A stretch of 64,000 bases of DNA from an uncultured Chthonomonas sp. (GTDB lineage Bacteria; Armatimonadota; Chthonomonadetes; Chthonomonadales; Chthonomonadaceae), in NCBI GenBank assembly GCA_903859705.1, contig CAIONQ010000105.1, positions 62,001-126,000 of the forward strand. The letters run 5' to 3'. The notes under the pieces are model-generated. The model saw nothing but the letters and a program-made list of their open reading frames with translations, was not told the origin of the DNA and ran no database searches. The translations under genes and the position numbers were made by a program. This document shows, in pieces, positions 26,183-34,383 of the stretch; positions within the stretch are counted from its first letter, which is position 1, and every line of letters begins with the position of its first letter.

Positions 26183-27232
26183 TTAAAGCCTACTGTTAAC
26201 AGTTACCATGGCACCCGTACGGGCAGATTCCAGCCCGGCAAGCATAATCTCTGTAACGTGCCGTGCTGTACGCGCATTACAAATCTCTGGCTGTACTCCT
26301 TCACGAATGCAGCGCAGCCAAAGGCTGTGGCTGTTCTCGTTTATCAACCCTGAAGTATCCAGTGCGTGCGGAATTGCCGGTTCATCTTCTCTGGTATAGC
26401 TACCGGGTTGCCAGCGTGTAATACCAGAACCCGTTGCACCTGGCGTGGTGATTTTCCCTGCCGTGCCATGGATAGAAAGCATGTATGAGCGTGCCGGATC
26501 ACACCAGCCAGTTTCCGCGGTACCGATAGCCCCGTTTTCAAATCTGAGGATTAGGGATGCCGTATCCTCCAGTGTTGTGGCTTTATCCACAGTGGCAGTT
26601 TGGCCCATAACCGCCGTTACGGAGCCCATAACAGTGGTTATTGCTCCAATAGCATATACTCCCATATCAAACAGGGCACCAACTGCGGCCTCACCGGCCT
26701 CAAAAAACCACAGGTCGCCGGCCACTTCCCCAAAGTAATCCCGTATCTCCGCATAGTAAACTTCCGGGCCACCATGGCTCACGCGGCAATGTGCTGAAGC
26801 GAGCTTGCCAATTTCGCCACTTTGTGCCGATCGGCGCATAGCCAGGATATCTGGGCCATAATGAGGAAGAGCAACCACTATTCTATCAGATTTCTCTGCC
26901 GCTTCCACAAAGGCATCAGCTTCCTGCATATTGCCGCAAAGCGGCTTCTGCATCAGCACATGCTTGCCAGCCTGCAGGGCTCTAATACCGGCAGCAACGT
27001 GCATGGGGTGGGGGGTAGCAATAATCACCCCATCCACGTTTGGGTCGTCGATAATCTCGTCCGTATTAACTGTTACATTCGGCACGTCGAAATCTGTTGC
27101 CAGCCTATTGAGCCTATCCAGCTTCCTTCCGGCAAGGTGCGTTACTCTAACGCCCTGATCCTTTAACTCCGCAATCTGGGGTAAGTGAAGTTTTCGTGCT
27201 ATGCCGCCGGCGCCGATGATGCCTATATTCAA
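26183..27232 (-). CDS. Gfo/Idh/MocA-family oxidoreductase
   Basis: This 349-residue cytoplasmic NAD(P)-dependent dehydrogenase-like enzyme starts directly with the Rossmann motif GIIGAGGIARKLHLP. IIATPHPMH and QKPLCGN (the EKP-equivalent, with Gln for Glu before the lysine) follow, then a substrate-binding domain (LFDMGVYAIGAIT). The family oxidises or isomerises sugars and related polyols; the substrate here is unknown. It lies 55 nt after the small membrane protein gene at 27288-27800 on the same strand. Confidence 0.92.
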   Translation of the reverse strand: MNIGIIGAGGIARKLHLPQIAELKDQGVRVTHLAGRKLDRLNRLATDFDVPNVTVNTDEIIDDPNVDGVIIATPHPMHVAAGIRALQAGKHVLMQKPLCGNMQEADAFVEAAEKSDRIVVALPHYGPDILAMRRSAQSGEIGKLASAHCRVSHGGPEVYYAEIRDYFGEVAGDLWFFEAGEAAVGALFDMGVYAIGAITTVMGSVTAVMGQTATVDKATTLEDTASLILRFENGAIGTAETGWCDPARSYMLSIHGTAGKITTPGATGSGITRWQPGSYTREDEPAIPHALDTSGLINENSHSLWLRCIREGVQPEICNARTARHVTEIMLAGLESARTGAMVTVNSRL

Positions 27233-27287
27233 ACGTTATGATCTCCTTGTCTCGTTATTAAAATCAGTGGTACCCTGCGATGCCGTG

Positions 27288-27800
27288 TCAGTAGTCACCG
27301 TAGTTCGCAAGGTCCGGGCCGGTGGTTTCGGCCCGAGTAATACGCCAGTCCATAGTGTGGTACAAACCAAGCAGGTGGGGCACCTCTACCTGGCGCATGT
27401 GCAGTGTTATGTGGCCAGAATAGTCTATACCATCACCTTCGGCCATGTGGTGTTTCACCTCAAGATCGAAATCTGCGGTAGCATCTGTTTCAGAGGGATG
27501 AAGCTCAAGCTTGGTGAACTCGGCCTGAAGTTTACCACTCTGGTGGAATGCCCTGTTTAGCAGCAATCGGGTTTGATCCTGATTTAGCCGGGAGATTCGG
27601 GTTTCTGGCGCTTCATCAACAAAGCTCATGATGCCGCGCACATCTTTGTGTTCCACGGCGGTTTTCATGGCGGTAAGCATGTGTGTTACATGCTCTTCCG
27701 TAAAGCCGGGTGCTGGTTTCTGAGTTAAGGAGTAAACTCCCCACAACCCCAACAAAAGCACCACACAAGCGCCGATCATGAGCCAGGAACTCTTCTTCAT
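27288..27800 (-). CDS. Membrane-anchored hypothetical protein
   Basis: This is a 170-residue protein. The start at 27800 has AGGAG seven bases upstream; the frame continues upstream without a site. Residues 4-24 form a signal anchor (SSWLMIGACVVLLLGLWGVYS). The exported part reads HVTHMLTAMKTAVEHKDVRG, then alternating strands (AEFTKLELHP, ADFDLEVKHHMAEGDG, YSGHITLHMRQVEV), which could form an NTF2-like or similar cone fold; this is only an impression. It is probably cotranscribed with the Gfo/Idh/MocA gene. Function unknown. Confidence 0.78.
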   Translation of the reverse strand: MKKSSWLMIGACVVLLLGLWGVYSLTQKPAPGFTEEHVTHMLTAMKTAVEHKDVRGIMSFVDEAPETRISRLNQDQTRLLLNRAFHQSGKLQAEFTKLELHPSETDATADFDLEVKHHMAEGDGIDYSGHITLHMRQVEVPHLLGLYHTMDWRITRAETTGPDLANYGDY

Positions 27801-28163
27801 GTCGATCTCCTCGGTTGCAGCGCCAGGTGCGGCTGCAACGCAAACGGTACGCATGCCCCCGCATCGGGGTGGCTGGTGCAGTATAACATGATACCAGCAG
27901 GGGCTGTCTGTCCCGGTATTTACACCATAACTGTTGTGTTATCAACAACGGGAAAGCACCAACAATGCGTCATTATGTTTTGAAACTACGAATCAAATGC
28001 AGCAAGTGAACCTTTTTTGCAAGTTGAACTACCAAAGAAATGTGAAGACGCGTTCCGCATCTTTTTCGCTGGTCCCTCTTTTGGTAGTTTCCTGCCGAAG
28101 GAAGCGTTTCGCAGTTTGCGGAATCTGTGGGGCAATGCAATCCTCTGATTATCACTGGCGGAC
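27801..28163. other. Noncoding divergent region upstream of the ECF sigma gene
   Basis: No gene is evident. An inverted repeat (aactaccaaa at 28027-28036 and tttggtagtt at 28080-28089, 43-nt loop) lies within 140 nt of the sigma factor start. Upstream of it is GTGAACC (about 28005-28011), which resembles ECF-type -35 elements. It may contain an autoregulated promoter. Confidence 0.4.
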
Positions 28164-28178
28164 GTGACTTACACAACT

Positions 28179-28748
28179 ATGACAGCAAAAGAAGAACAGC
28201 TCCTGGTGCAACGGATACAGGGCGGGGACTCAAAAGCGTTTGAACAGCTAATGGACGCTTACGAAACTCGTGTGTATCGGCTTGCGTTACGTTTTACTGG
28301 GAATGCAAGTGATGCTGAAGATGTAACCCTGGAAGTTTTTCATGGTATCTATCGCAGCATCGCGAGATTCCGAGGCAACTCTGCGCTTGGCACCTGGATA
28401 TACCGTATAGCAATGAACCACTGCCTGGAGTTCCGGCGCAAGCGCCGACTAGAGGTGGTTCCATACGATGAAGAGATCCAGTTGCAGAGTATGAACTGGG
28501 AATCAGATCCCGTACAATCAGCGGGAAAACAAGAGCTCTCTGAGCAGGTTGAGGCCGCGATTAACAGCCTGTCGCCCATCCATCGGGATGTTGTGGTTCT
28601 GCATGAACTACAGGGGCTAACGTATCAAGAGGTGGCCGCAACCCTCAATGTGCCGGTAGGAACTGTTAAGTCCAGGCTTTCGAATGCGTTCAAACGGCTT
28701 CGAGAGCAACTCGCTGGCTACGTTTTTGAAGGAAGCAGCACCGTATGA
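28179..28748 (+). CDS. RNA polymerase ECF-type sigma factor
   Basis: This is a 189-residue group 4 sigma factor. Region 2 contains KAFEQLMDAYETRVYRLALRFTGNASDAEDVTLEVF and region 2.4 around FRGNSALGTWIYRIAMNHC. Region 4 has the helix-turn-helix GLTYQEVAATLNVPVGTVKSRL. An in-frame GTG at 28164 is an alternative start; neither has a clear ribosome binding site. The stop overlaps the anti-sigma gene (ATGA), the usual layout for a sigma/anti-sigma pair responding to envelope or redox stress. Confidence 0.94.
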   Translation: MTAKEEQLLVQRIQGGDSKAFEQLMDAYETRVYRLALRFTGNASDAEDVTLEVFHGIYRSIARFRGNSALGTWIYRIAMNHCLEFRRKRRLEVVPYDEEIQLQSMNWESDPVQSAGKQELSEQVEAAINSLSPIHRDVVVLHELQGLTYQEVAATLNVPVGTVKSRLSNAFKRLREQLAGYVFEGSSTV

Positions 28749-29803
28749 GCACCAACAGCCAAAAAACTGGCGGATGTGGGATGGTTAAATCCGATCTGAA
28801 GGCCTACCTGGATGGAGAACTATCCACACCGCGCCGCATGTTGGTGACCTTCCACCTTACTCGATGCACGGATTGTAAGGAAGAGATTGCATGGCTGCAG
28901 CGGCTTGGCCGCAGCATGAGTTCGCTGGAAGGCGCACAGCCTTCGCCTCAGCTGCGCACCCGCATTTTGGCCACACTGCCGCCCATGGAAATGGATGTAC
29001 CTGCCAGACAGCCACAGCGAGACTCGCTGGCTAATCGTCGCCCAGTACGCGGCCTGGTGTTTGCGGCCGCTGCGTGCTGCGCACTTGCATTAATGGTATC
29101 GCCAGTATTGATTTCGCGCCATCAATCCCTATATACCGCGAATGGGCAGAATAGTGCGGTTGTAAAGGGTATTGGCAAGCTGCCGGGCCAAAAGCCAACC
29201 GAAGTCGGGAATTCAGGTTCGCCGGCAGAAGTAGCTCCATCACCGGTTACCGATCCTACAAGCGCCGCTGCAGACAGGCTTGTTGCCGAGGAAGCGCATC
29301 AAGAAAAAATTAGGATTGCCAAACAGATGCCCGGGTTGTGGAGTAAAGCTGTTAATGCAGCGAAGGCTGCCGACCAGGCTGGTGGCCATAACTTTAGCCC
29401 TCCGGTTGTGATGGTTGCCCTGAACGTAGGGGATACACACAAAGCCGAAGTGAATCTGCGTAAATGGGCAGAATCTGCTGGCGCCGTGGTCCAGTATGCG
29501 GGCGGAGAGCTTGTTCTTCGGTTCAATCCAGAGAAAGCCTCATCCCTGCTTACATCATTGCGGCAACAGGGCGAACTGGCCTCCGTTGGCACTTCAGGCG
29601 TTACTAATATTGGTGCACCAGCGGGCCCAGGTGAGCACCGCCCTATGCCGGCTGTGCCGGGCGATGACCATACTGCCGCGCCAGCGGCACTTAATGCGCC
29701 GGGCGGTTCTGCCAGGCTATCTGGCGCTGTACCTCATACGGATACATCGGCCTCGCACACCGCAAAGATGATTACAGTCGTTGTTATGCTGGGCCATATC
29801 TGA
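28745..29803 (+). CDS. Transmembrane anti-sigma factor with N-terminal zinc-finger domain
   Basis: This is a 352-residue protein. The N-terminal ZAS-type domain has His37, Cys41 and Cys44 (HLTRCTDC), with Cys11 a possible fourth ligand; it should bind the sigma factor. One transmembrane helix lies near 103-123. A long low-complexity Pro/Ala/Gly linker follows, then an extracytoplasmic domain of about 80 residues (HKAEVNLRKWAESAGAVVQY ... LTSLRQQGELASVG) that resembles the paired beta-alpha-beta folds of DUF4349-like sensor domains. Signal-dependent release of the sigma factor is inferred from family knowledge. Confidence 0.9.
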   Translation: MSTNSQKTGGCGMVKSDLKAYLDGELSTPRRMLVTFHLTRCTDCKEEIAWLQRLGRSMSSLEGAQPSPQLRTRILATLPPMEMDVPARQPQRDSLANRRPVRGLVFAAAACCALALMVSPVLISRHQSLYTANGQNSAVVKGIGKLPGQKPTEVGNSGSPAEVAPSPVTDPTSAAADRLVAEEAHQEKIRIAKQMPGLWSKAVNAAKAADQAGGHNFSPPVVMVALNVGDTHKAEVNLRKWAESAGAVVQYAGGELVLRFNPEKASSLLTSLRQQGELASVGTSGVTNIGAPAGPGEHRPMPAVPGDDHTAAPAALNAPGGSARLSGAVPHTDTSASHTAKMITVVVMLGHI

Positions 29804-29830
29804 TATTCAGCTGGCAGCAAACCCTAAACA

Positions 29831-29869
29831 AAAGAGCCCGATCGCATATTGATTGCGATTGGGCTCTTT
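29831..29869. terminator. Bidirectional terminator between anti-sigma and sdhB
   Basis: A 16-bp stem with one mismatch pair (aaagagcccgatcgca at 29831-29846 with tgcgattgggctcttt at 29854-29869) and a 7-nt loop. Terminal A and T runs allow it to work on both strands. Confidence 0.88.
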
Positions 29870-29892
29870 CAATTGTGTTGCCTGTTTAGGCG

Positions 29893-30696
29893 TTAGCTGA
29901 TGATCTTAGTGAGGTCGTTTGGCACGCTGCTCAGAGGCGCTTTATTGCGCTTCTTGATTAGGCCAATGGCAATCAGCCCCTTGCGAACGGGATCGTAATA
30001 ATCATCCACAACGCGCTCTTTCAGCGGGATGATTGCGTTATCCGTAATATGGATAGACTCCGGGCAGACTTCGGTACAACACTTGGTGATGTTACAGAAG
30101 CCTACGCCAGCCTCGCCCTTCAGCTGTTCACGTCGATTGAGGCTATCCATAGGATGCATCTCAAGCGATGCGATACGAACCATCTGGCGCGGGCCGAAGA
30201 AGGCATCGGTGCGCTCGTGGTCGCGCAGAATGTGGCACACGTTCTGGCACAGGAAGCACTCAATGCACTTCCGGAACTCCTGAACCCTGTCTACATCAAT
30301 CTGCTGCATGTTGAAGGGCTTCCCTGCCGTCTCCTTGGTGGGAGTAAGCGGTGGGATTTTGGCTGCCATGCGGTAGTTCCACGATACGTCTGTAACCAGA
30401 TCTTTAACCAGTGGGAATGTGCGCAACGGTGTAACCGTAATGGAGTCGCCGGCACAATCGTGCACCTGAGTTTTGCACATCAGGGCTGGTTTGCCATCAA
30501 TTTCTGCACTGCACGATCCGCACTTGGCGGCTTTACAGTTCCAGCGGCAAGCCAGAGAGCTATCTTGCTCTGCCTGGATCTTGTGGATAGCATCCAGTAC
30601 AACCATGTTCTCAAAGGTTTCGACCTTGTACTCGACGAGTTCGCCGCCCTTGTCGTCCCCTCTGAAGACGCGCAGTGTGATAGTTTTGGATGCCAT
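29893..30696 (-). CDS. sdhB: Succinate dehydrogenase/fumarate reductase iron-sulfur subunit
   Basis: This is a 267-residue electron-transfer subunit of complex II. Its clusters are visible: [2Fe-2S] in CRWNCKAAKCGSCSAEIDG... MC, then CIECFLCQNVC and CNITKCCTEVCPE for the [4Fe-4S] and [3Fe-4S] centres. The ATG at 30696 overlaps the sdhA TGA by one base and has GGAG eight bases upstream. The closest resemblance is to menaquinone-type B subunits of the MFR/SdhB kind. No membrane anchor gene adjoins it. Confidence 0.95.
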   Translation of the reverse strand: MASKTITLRVFRGDDKGGELVEYKVETFENMVVLDAIHKIQAEQDSSLACRWNCKAAKCGSCSAEIDGKPALMCKTQVHDCAGDSITVTPLRTFPLVKDLVTDVSWNYRMAAKIPPLTPTKETAGKPFNMQQIDVDRVQEFRKCIECFLCQNVCHILRDHERTDAFFGPRQMVRIASLEMHPMDSLNRREQLKGEAGVGFCNITKCCTEVCPESIHITDNAIIPLKERVVDDYYDPVRKGLIAIGLIKKRNKAPLSSVPNDLTKIIS

Positions 30697-32510
30697 CACT
30701 TGTACTCCTCAATAATTGCCTTGATTTCATCGGTCATCGGGGTAATAGGCCTTTCGACAATGTTAACCCTGTCGCTGCCCTTGGTAGCAATAAGGTTCTT
30801 TTTGCCCCATTCGGCATCCAGCGAAGGATAATCGAGGCGCCACTGGGCTCCTCGGCTCTCTTTGCGCTGCAATGCACACCGAACGATGATTTCCGATGTT
30901 GCAAGCATAAACCGAATGTCGCGTGCGGCATGCCATCCCGGATTGAAGGCGGTGCCACCGGATACCTTTAAGGTTTTAGCACGTGCCTTCAGTTCTTCAA
31001 CCTTCGCAAGTGCGCGGCTCAAGCCCTCTTCAGTTCGTGCAATCATGCAGTCGTTCTGCATGGTTTCTTGCAGCTCCGAATGAATTGCATACGGGCTCTC
31101 ACCCGTGGTTGCACTCAACGGCGCCATCAACACTCCAAGCTCTTCTTCTATCTGGGCGTTATCGATTTTGCCAAGCTTTGCGGTTTTTGCAAAAGCGGCT
31201 GCGCCTTCACCCGCGCGCTTCCCGAACACCAGGATATCAGAAAGGGAGTTGCCACCCAGGCGGTTTGCGCCGTGCAATCCGGCAGCTACCTCACCGGCAG
31301 CAAACAGGCCAGGAACGGAAGTTGCACAGCCCTCTGGCTCTGCCCACACACCGCCCATGGTGTAATGGATGGTGGGGTACACCTCCATCGGCTCTTTAGT
31401 AATATCTACCGCGCCCAGTGCGTGGAACTGCTCATACATGCTCGGCAGCTTGCGCTTGATGTACTCTGCACCACGGTGAGTAACATCCAGGTAAACGGCC
31501 TTGTGCTCGGTTCCTCGGCCCGCTTCCACCTCTTTGTAGATGGCTCGCGCAACAACGTCTCGCGGTAAAAGCTCCGGTGGGCGGCGGTTTGCTTTCTTAT
31601 CGTCCAGCCATCGGGCTGCCTCTTCCGGGGTTTCTGCAAACTGGCCTTTGTACAACGCCGGGGTGTAATCCGGGTTGAACATAAACCGCTCGCCCTTATT
31701 ATTCTTTAGGATTCCGCCCTCACCACGCACGCCTTCGGTAACAAGAATGCCGCGCATTCCTGGAGGCCATGCCATGCCCGTTGGGTGGAACTGAATCATC
31801 TCCATGTCCATCAGTTCAGCACCAACGTTGTAGGCCATCTGCAGACCATCGCCGGTACCTTCCCAGGAGTTGGAGGTGAACTTATACATGCGGCCCCAGC
31901 CACCTGTTGCAAGCACAAACGCCTTGGCGCGGAATACAACAAATTTGCCGTTATCGCGGTGATACCCGAAGGCTCCAACAACGCGGCCATCTTCTGTTAG
32001 CAGGCGGGTAAGCGTTACCTCCATGTGTACCGACATACCAACGCCAACAGCCTTATCCTGCACTGTGCGGATAAGCTCCAGGCCGGTTCGGTCTCCAACA
32101 TGGTTGAGCCGGCGATATTTGTGCCCACCGAATGGGCGCTCAGCAATCAGGCCCTCCGGGGTGCGATCAAATACCGCGCCATACTGCTCAAGCTCCAGAA
32201 CGCGCTCGGGAGCCTCTTTGGCGAAGATCTCAACGGTTCGGGGGTTGTTAAGAAATGCACCGCCCTTAAATGTATCGGTGAGGTGCACTTTCCAGCTGTC
32301 TGGCTCATTCTGGCCATCCAGCGATTTCATGTTGCCGAGCGCTGCGGCAACGCCGCCTTCTGCCATAACGGTATGGGCTTTACCAAGCAGAGATTTGCAC
32401 ACAACACCAACGCTGCAACCGGCTTCCCGGGCAGCGATAACGGCGCGCAAGCCCGCTCCTCCTGCACCAATCACCAGGACATCGTACTCAAATGTCTCGT
32501 AAGCTTCCAT
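30696..32510 (-). CDS. sdhA: Succinate dehydrogenase/fumarate reductase flavoprotein subunit
   Basis: This is a 604-residue FAD protein that interconverts succinate and fumarate. Dinucleotide-binding VLVIGAGGAGLRAV stands at the N-terminus. AHTVMAEGGVAAALGN contains the histidine position that carries covalent FAD. Active-site blocks HPTGMAWPPGMRG, TEGVRGEGG and RDVVARAI are present, and the C-terminal FAD-binding region reads GGNSLSDILVFGKRAG. The start at 32510 has AGGT upstream and fits the family; an ATG 22 codons upstream is unlikely. It is translated ahead of sdhB. A cytochrome b/SdhC-D anchor is missing from both sides. Confidence 0.96.
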   Translation of the reverse strand: MEAYETFEYDVLVIGAGGAGLRAVIAAREAGCSVGVVCKSLLGKAHTVMAEGGVAAALGNMKSLDGQNEPDSWKVHLTDTFKGGAFLNNPRTVEIFAKEAPERVLELEQYGAVFDRTPEGLIAERPFGGHKYRRLNHVGDRTGLELIRTVQDKAVGVGMSVHMEVTLTRLLTEDGRVVGAFGYHRDNGKFVVFRAKAFVLATGGWGRMYKFTSNSWEGTGDGLQMAYNVGAELMDMEMIQFHPTGMAWPPGMRGILVTEGVRGEGGILKNNKGERFMFNPDYTPALYKGQFAETPEEAARWLDDKKANRRPPELLPRDVVARAIYKEVEAGRGTEHKAVYLDVTHRGAEYIKRKLPSMYEQFHALGAVDITKEPMEVYPTIHYTMGGVWAEPEGCATSVPGLFAAGEVAAGLHGANRLGGNSLSDILVFGKRAGEGAAAFAKTAKLGKIDNAQIEEELGVLMAPLSATTGESPYAIHSELQETMQNDCMIARTEEGLSRALAKVEELKARAKTLKVSGGTAFNPGWHAARDIRFMLATSEIIVRCALQRKESRGAQWRLDYPSLDAEWGKKNLIATKGSDRVNIVERPITPMTDEIKAIIEEYK

Positions 32511-32880
32511 TGGGACCTCGTGCGTCACAAAATGATGCCGGACTTCATAAGCCCGGCCCGTTAGTAAATGACGCATTCCTTAATGTGGGGCACGCGCAAG
32601 CGTGCTGCACCCATTATCGTACCCGTTTTGAAGCTTATTTAAGAATGCAACCGGGCTGTTGTGCGTGGATTTGCATGCAAATTATTGCGCCACCGGCCCA
32701 AATGGGTATGTTTGCTGCCCGATTGCCGGGCCGGCTGGCGTAACGCACCTGAGGTATACTGTAGTCTGTTTTACGCAGGGCTGCATACTGCACTCCGTCT
32801 TAACACCGGGTCCTGCTGCCAACTTTACGTGGCCCGTAACAGCGAATGTATCGCCGCCACCACGGACCCAAGGAGAAGAC
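32511..32880. promoter_or_regulatory. Divergent intergenic region between sdhA and a LolA-like gene, with 14-bp palindrome
   Basis: No gene is seen in these 370 nt. The sequence holds a perfect 14-bp palindrome atttgcatgcaaat (32669-32682), a small hairpin gcacgc-gcaa-gcgtgc (32590-32605) and a -10-like TATACT (32755-32760) for the plus-strand gene. The palindrome is a candidate operator serving one or both divergent promoters. Confidence 0.4.
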
Positions 32881-33684
32881 ATGTCTGTTCGTAAAGCTCT
32901 GACCGTTGCGGGCGCAGCGGCCGCTGTTTTCGCATTCGGCCAGCCCGTTAACGCTGCCGAAGATCCGGGCGCAATCCTAACCAAAATGGCGCGCAACTAC
33001 CAGAGCGCCAAAGCCTATTCTGCAACCATTATTACAAAGCAGAAGGGCAAAACCAAGGATGGTAAATCCTTTTCGTTAACAAAAACGCAATCTATTAAGT
33101 TTAAGGCTCCCAACCTTGTCAGCGTTTCTGTAGTTTTCACCGGCGAAGGCGCCGCTGCAGGCCAGGTTGCACAAAACAACCAGCTGGTGGTTGCAGATGG
33201 TAAGATCCTTACCGCCTACAGCCCAATGCGCAAGGTTTATATGAAGAAGCCTGATCTACCCACTGTTAGTGTTATGGATCTGCTGGAAATTTTGAAGCGC
33301 CTTCCACTTGCGGGTGGCAAGAATGTATCGATGCTTGCAGCTACTACGGTTAATGGCCGTTCCGCTTATGTAATAGAAATCCGCCCAATGATGCCTGCAA
33401 ACCTCACGCCAGATCAGCAGGCAAAGTGGAAAGAGGCCGCCGCAAAGGCCAACCCGTTGCACCTGATTGTGGACAAGCAGAACTACCTGCTATTGAAGAT
33501 TACTGAATCCGCAACGCTAGGCAGCGTGGACGTTGCCCTCAACGATCAGCTTCTCAATGGCGTTATTCCGAATTCTGCATTCACGTTTACTCCTCCTGCA
33601 GGCAGCAAAGAAGTTGTGCAGCCTGCGCCAGGCGCCCCTGGTGCGGGTGGCCCAGCAGGAGTGCCCGGAGCACCACGCAGGTAA
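32881..33684 (+). CDS. LolA-like exported protein (outer-membrane lipoprotein-sorting family)
   Basis: This is a 267-residue exported protein. The start at 32881 follows AGGAGAAGAC, and the product has a signal peptide (MSVRKALTVAGAAAAVFAFG, cleaved near VNAA-ED). Alternating strands (YSATIITKQKGK, SIKFKAPNLVSVSVVF, NQLVVADGKILTAYSPMRKVYMKKPD, YVIEIRP, LHLIVDKQNYLLLKIT) fit the half-barrel of LolA/LppX-type carriers and DUF2092-like relatives. It may bind a lipid or lipoprotein chain in the periplasm. The C-terminal 35 residues are Pro/Gly/Ala-rich. The next gene begins right after its stop. Confidence 0.82.
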   Translation: MSVRKALTVAGAAAAVFAFGQPVNAAEDPGAILTKMARNYQSAKAYSATIITKQKGKTKDGKSFSLTKTQSIKFKAPNLVSVSVVFTGEGAAAGQVAQNNQLVVADGKILTAYSPMRKVYMKKPDLPTVSVMDLLEILKRLPLAGGKNVSMLAATTVNGRSAYVIEIRPMMPANLTPDQQAKWKEAAAKANPLHLIVDKQNYLLLKITESATLGSVDVALNDQLLNGVIPNSAFTFTPPAGSKEVVQPAPGAPGAGGPAGVPGAPRR

Positions 33685-34359
33685 GTGGCAGAAGACAGAC
33701 TGACAATCTACCTTGTAAGACACGGTGTGACCACCTGGAATCGGGAAAACCGAATGCAAGGTCACACCGATGTCGTTCTGGATTCCACCGGCATCGAGCA
33801 GGCCGTGGCTGTGGGTAGCCGCCTTGCTGGCTCTGGTAATGCTCCCGTGGCGGTATATTGCAGCGATCTTTCGAGAGCAAAAGATACGGCTGCAGAAATT
33901 GCCCGGCCCCTTGGGCTGGAGCTAAACATTGATTCTAACCTGCGAGAAACCTGCCTGGGAGACTGGGAAGGGCTAACAGGGGAAGAAATTGTAGCGCGCG
34001 GCGATGGCGCATTGCTACAGAAGTACCGAGAAGATGCTTACCACAATCGCCCGCCGAATGCCGAAACAATGGATTCGGTGTGGGAGCGTATGTTGGCTGC
34101 ATATCGCGGTATATATCTTCAGCATTCAGCGGGCAGAAGCGCCATCGCAATTGTTGGCCATGGGGGCAGCCTGCGGGCTTTATTGTGCCAGGCCATGGGT
34201 GCAAACGTAACCTCTATGAAGCATCTTTGGCTTTCAAACGCGGGAGTATCCATTATAGAGTGCACCCGCCCAATTCGGCAGGATGATAACAGCATGCCGT
34301 TTCAGCGGATAACTCTGCTAAACGATACTAGCCACCTGCCATCGCACCTCTCTACGTAA
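33685..34359 (+). CDS. Histidine phosphatase family protein (phosphoglycerate-mutase-like)
   Basis: This is a 224-residue cytoplasmic phosphatase. The family signature LVRHGVTTW has the nucleophile His13; other active-site parts are CSDLSRAKDTA, ETCLGDWEG (acid Glu) and VGHGGSLRALL (second His). The GTG at 33685 comes directly after the preceding TAA, so it is translated from the same mRNA. Alpha-ribazole phosphatase or a general sugar-phosphate phosphatase are the usual roles; the sequence does not decide. Confidence 0.9.
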   Translation: MAEDRLTIYLVRHGVTTWNRENRMQGHTDVVLDSTGIEQAVAVGSRLAGSGNAPVAVYCSDLSRAKDTAAEIARPLGLELNIDSNLRETCLGDWEGLTGEEIVARGDGALLQKYREDAYHNRPPNAETMDSVWERMLAAYRGIYLQHSAGRSAIAIVGHGGSLRALLCQAMGANVTSMKHLWLSNAGVSIIECTRPIRQDDNSMPFQRITLLNDTSHLPSHLST

Positions 34360-34383
34360 TATCTGCCGATCGGCGGTAACTGC

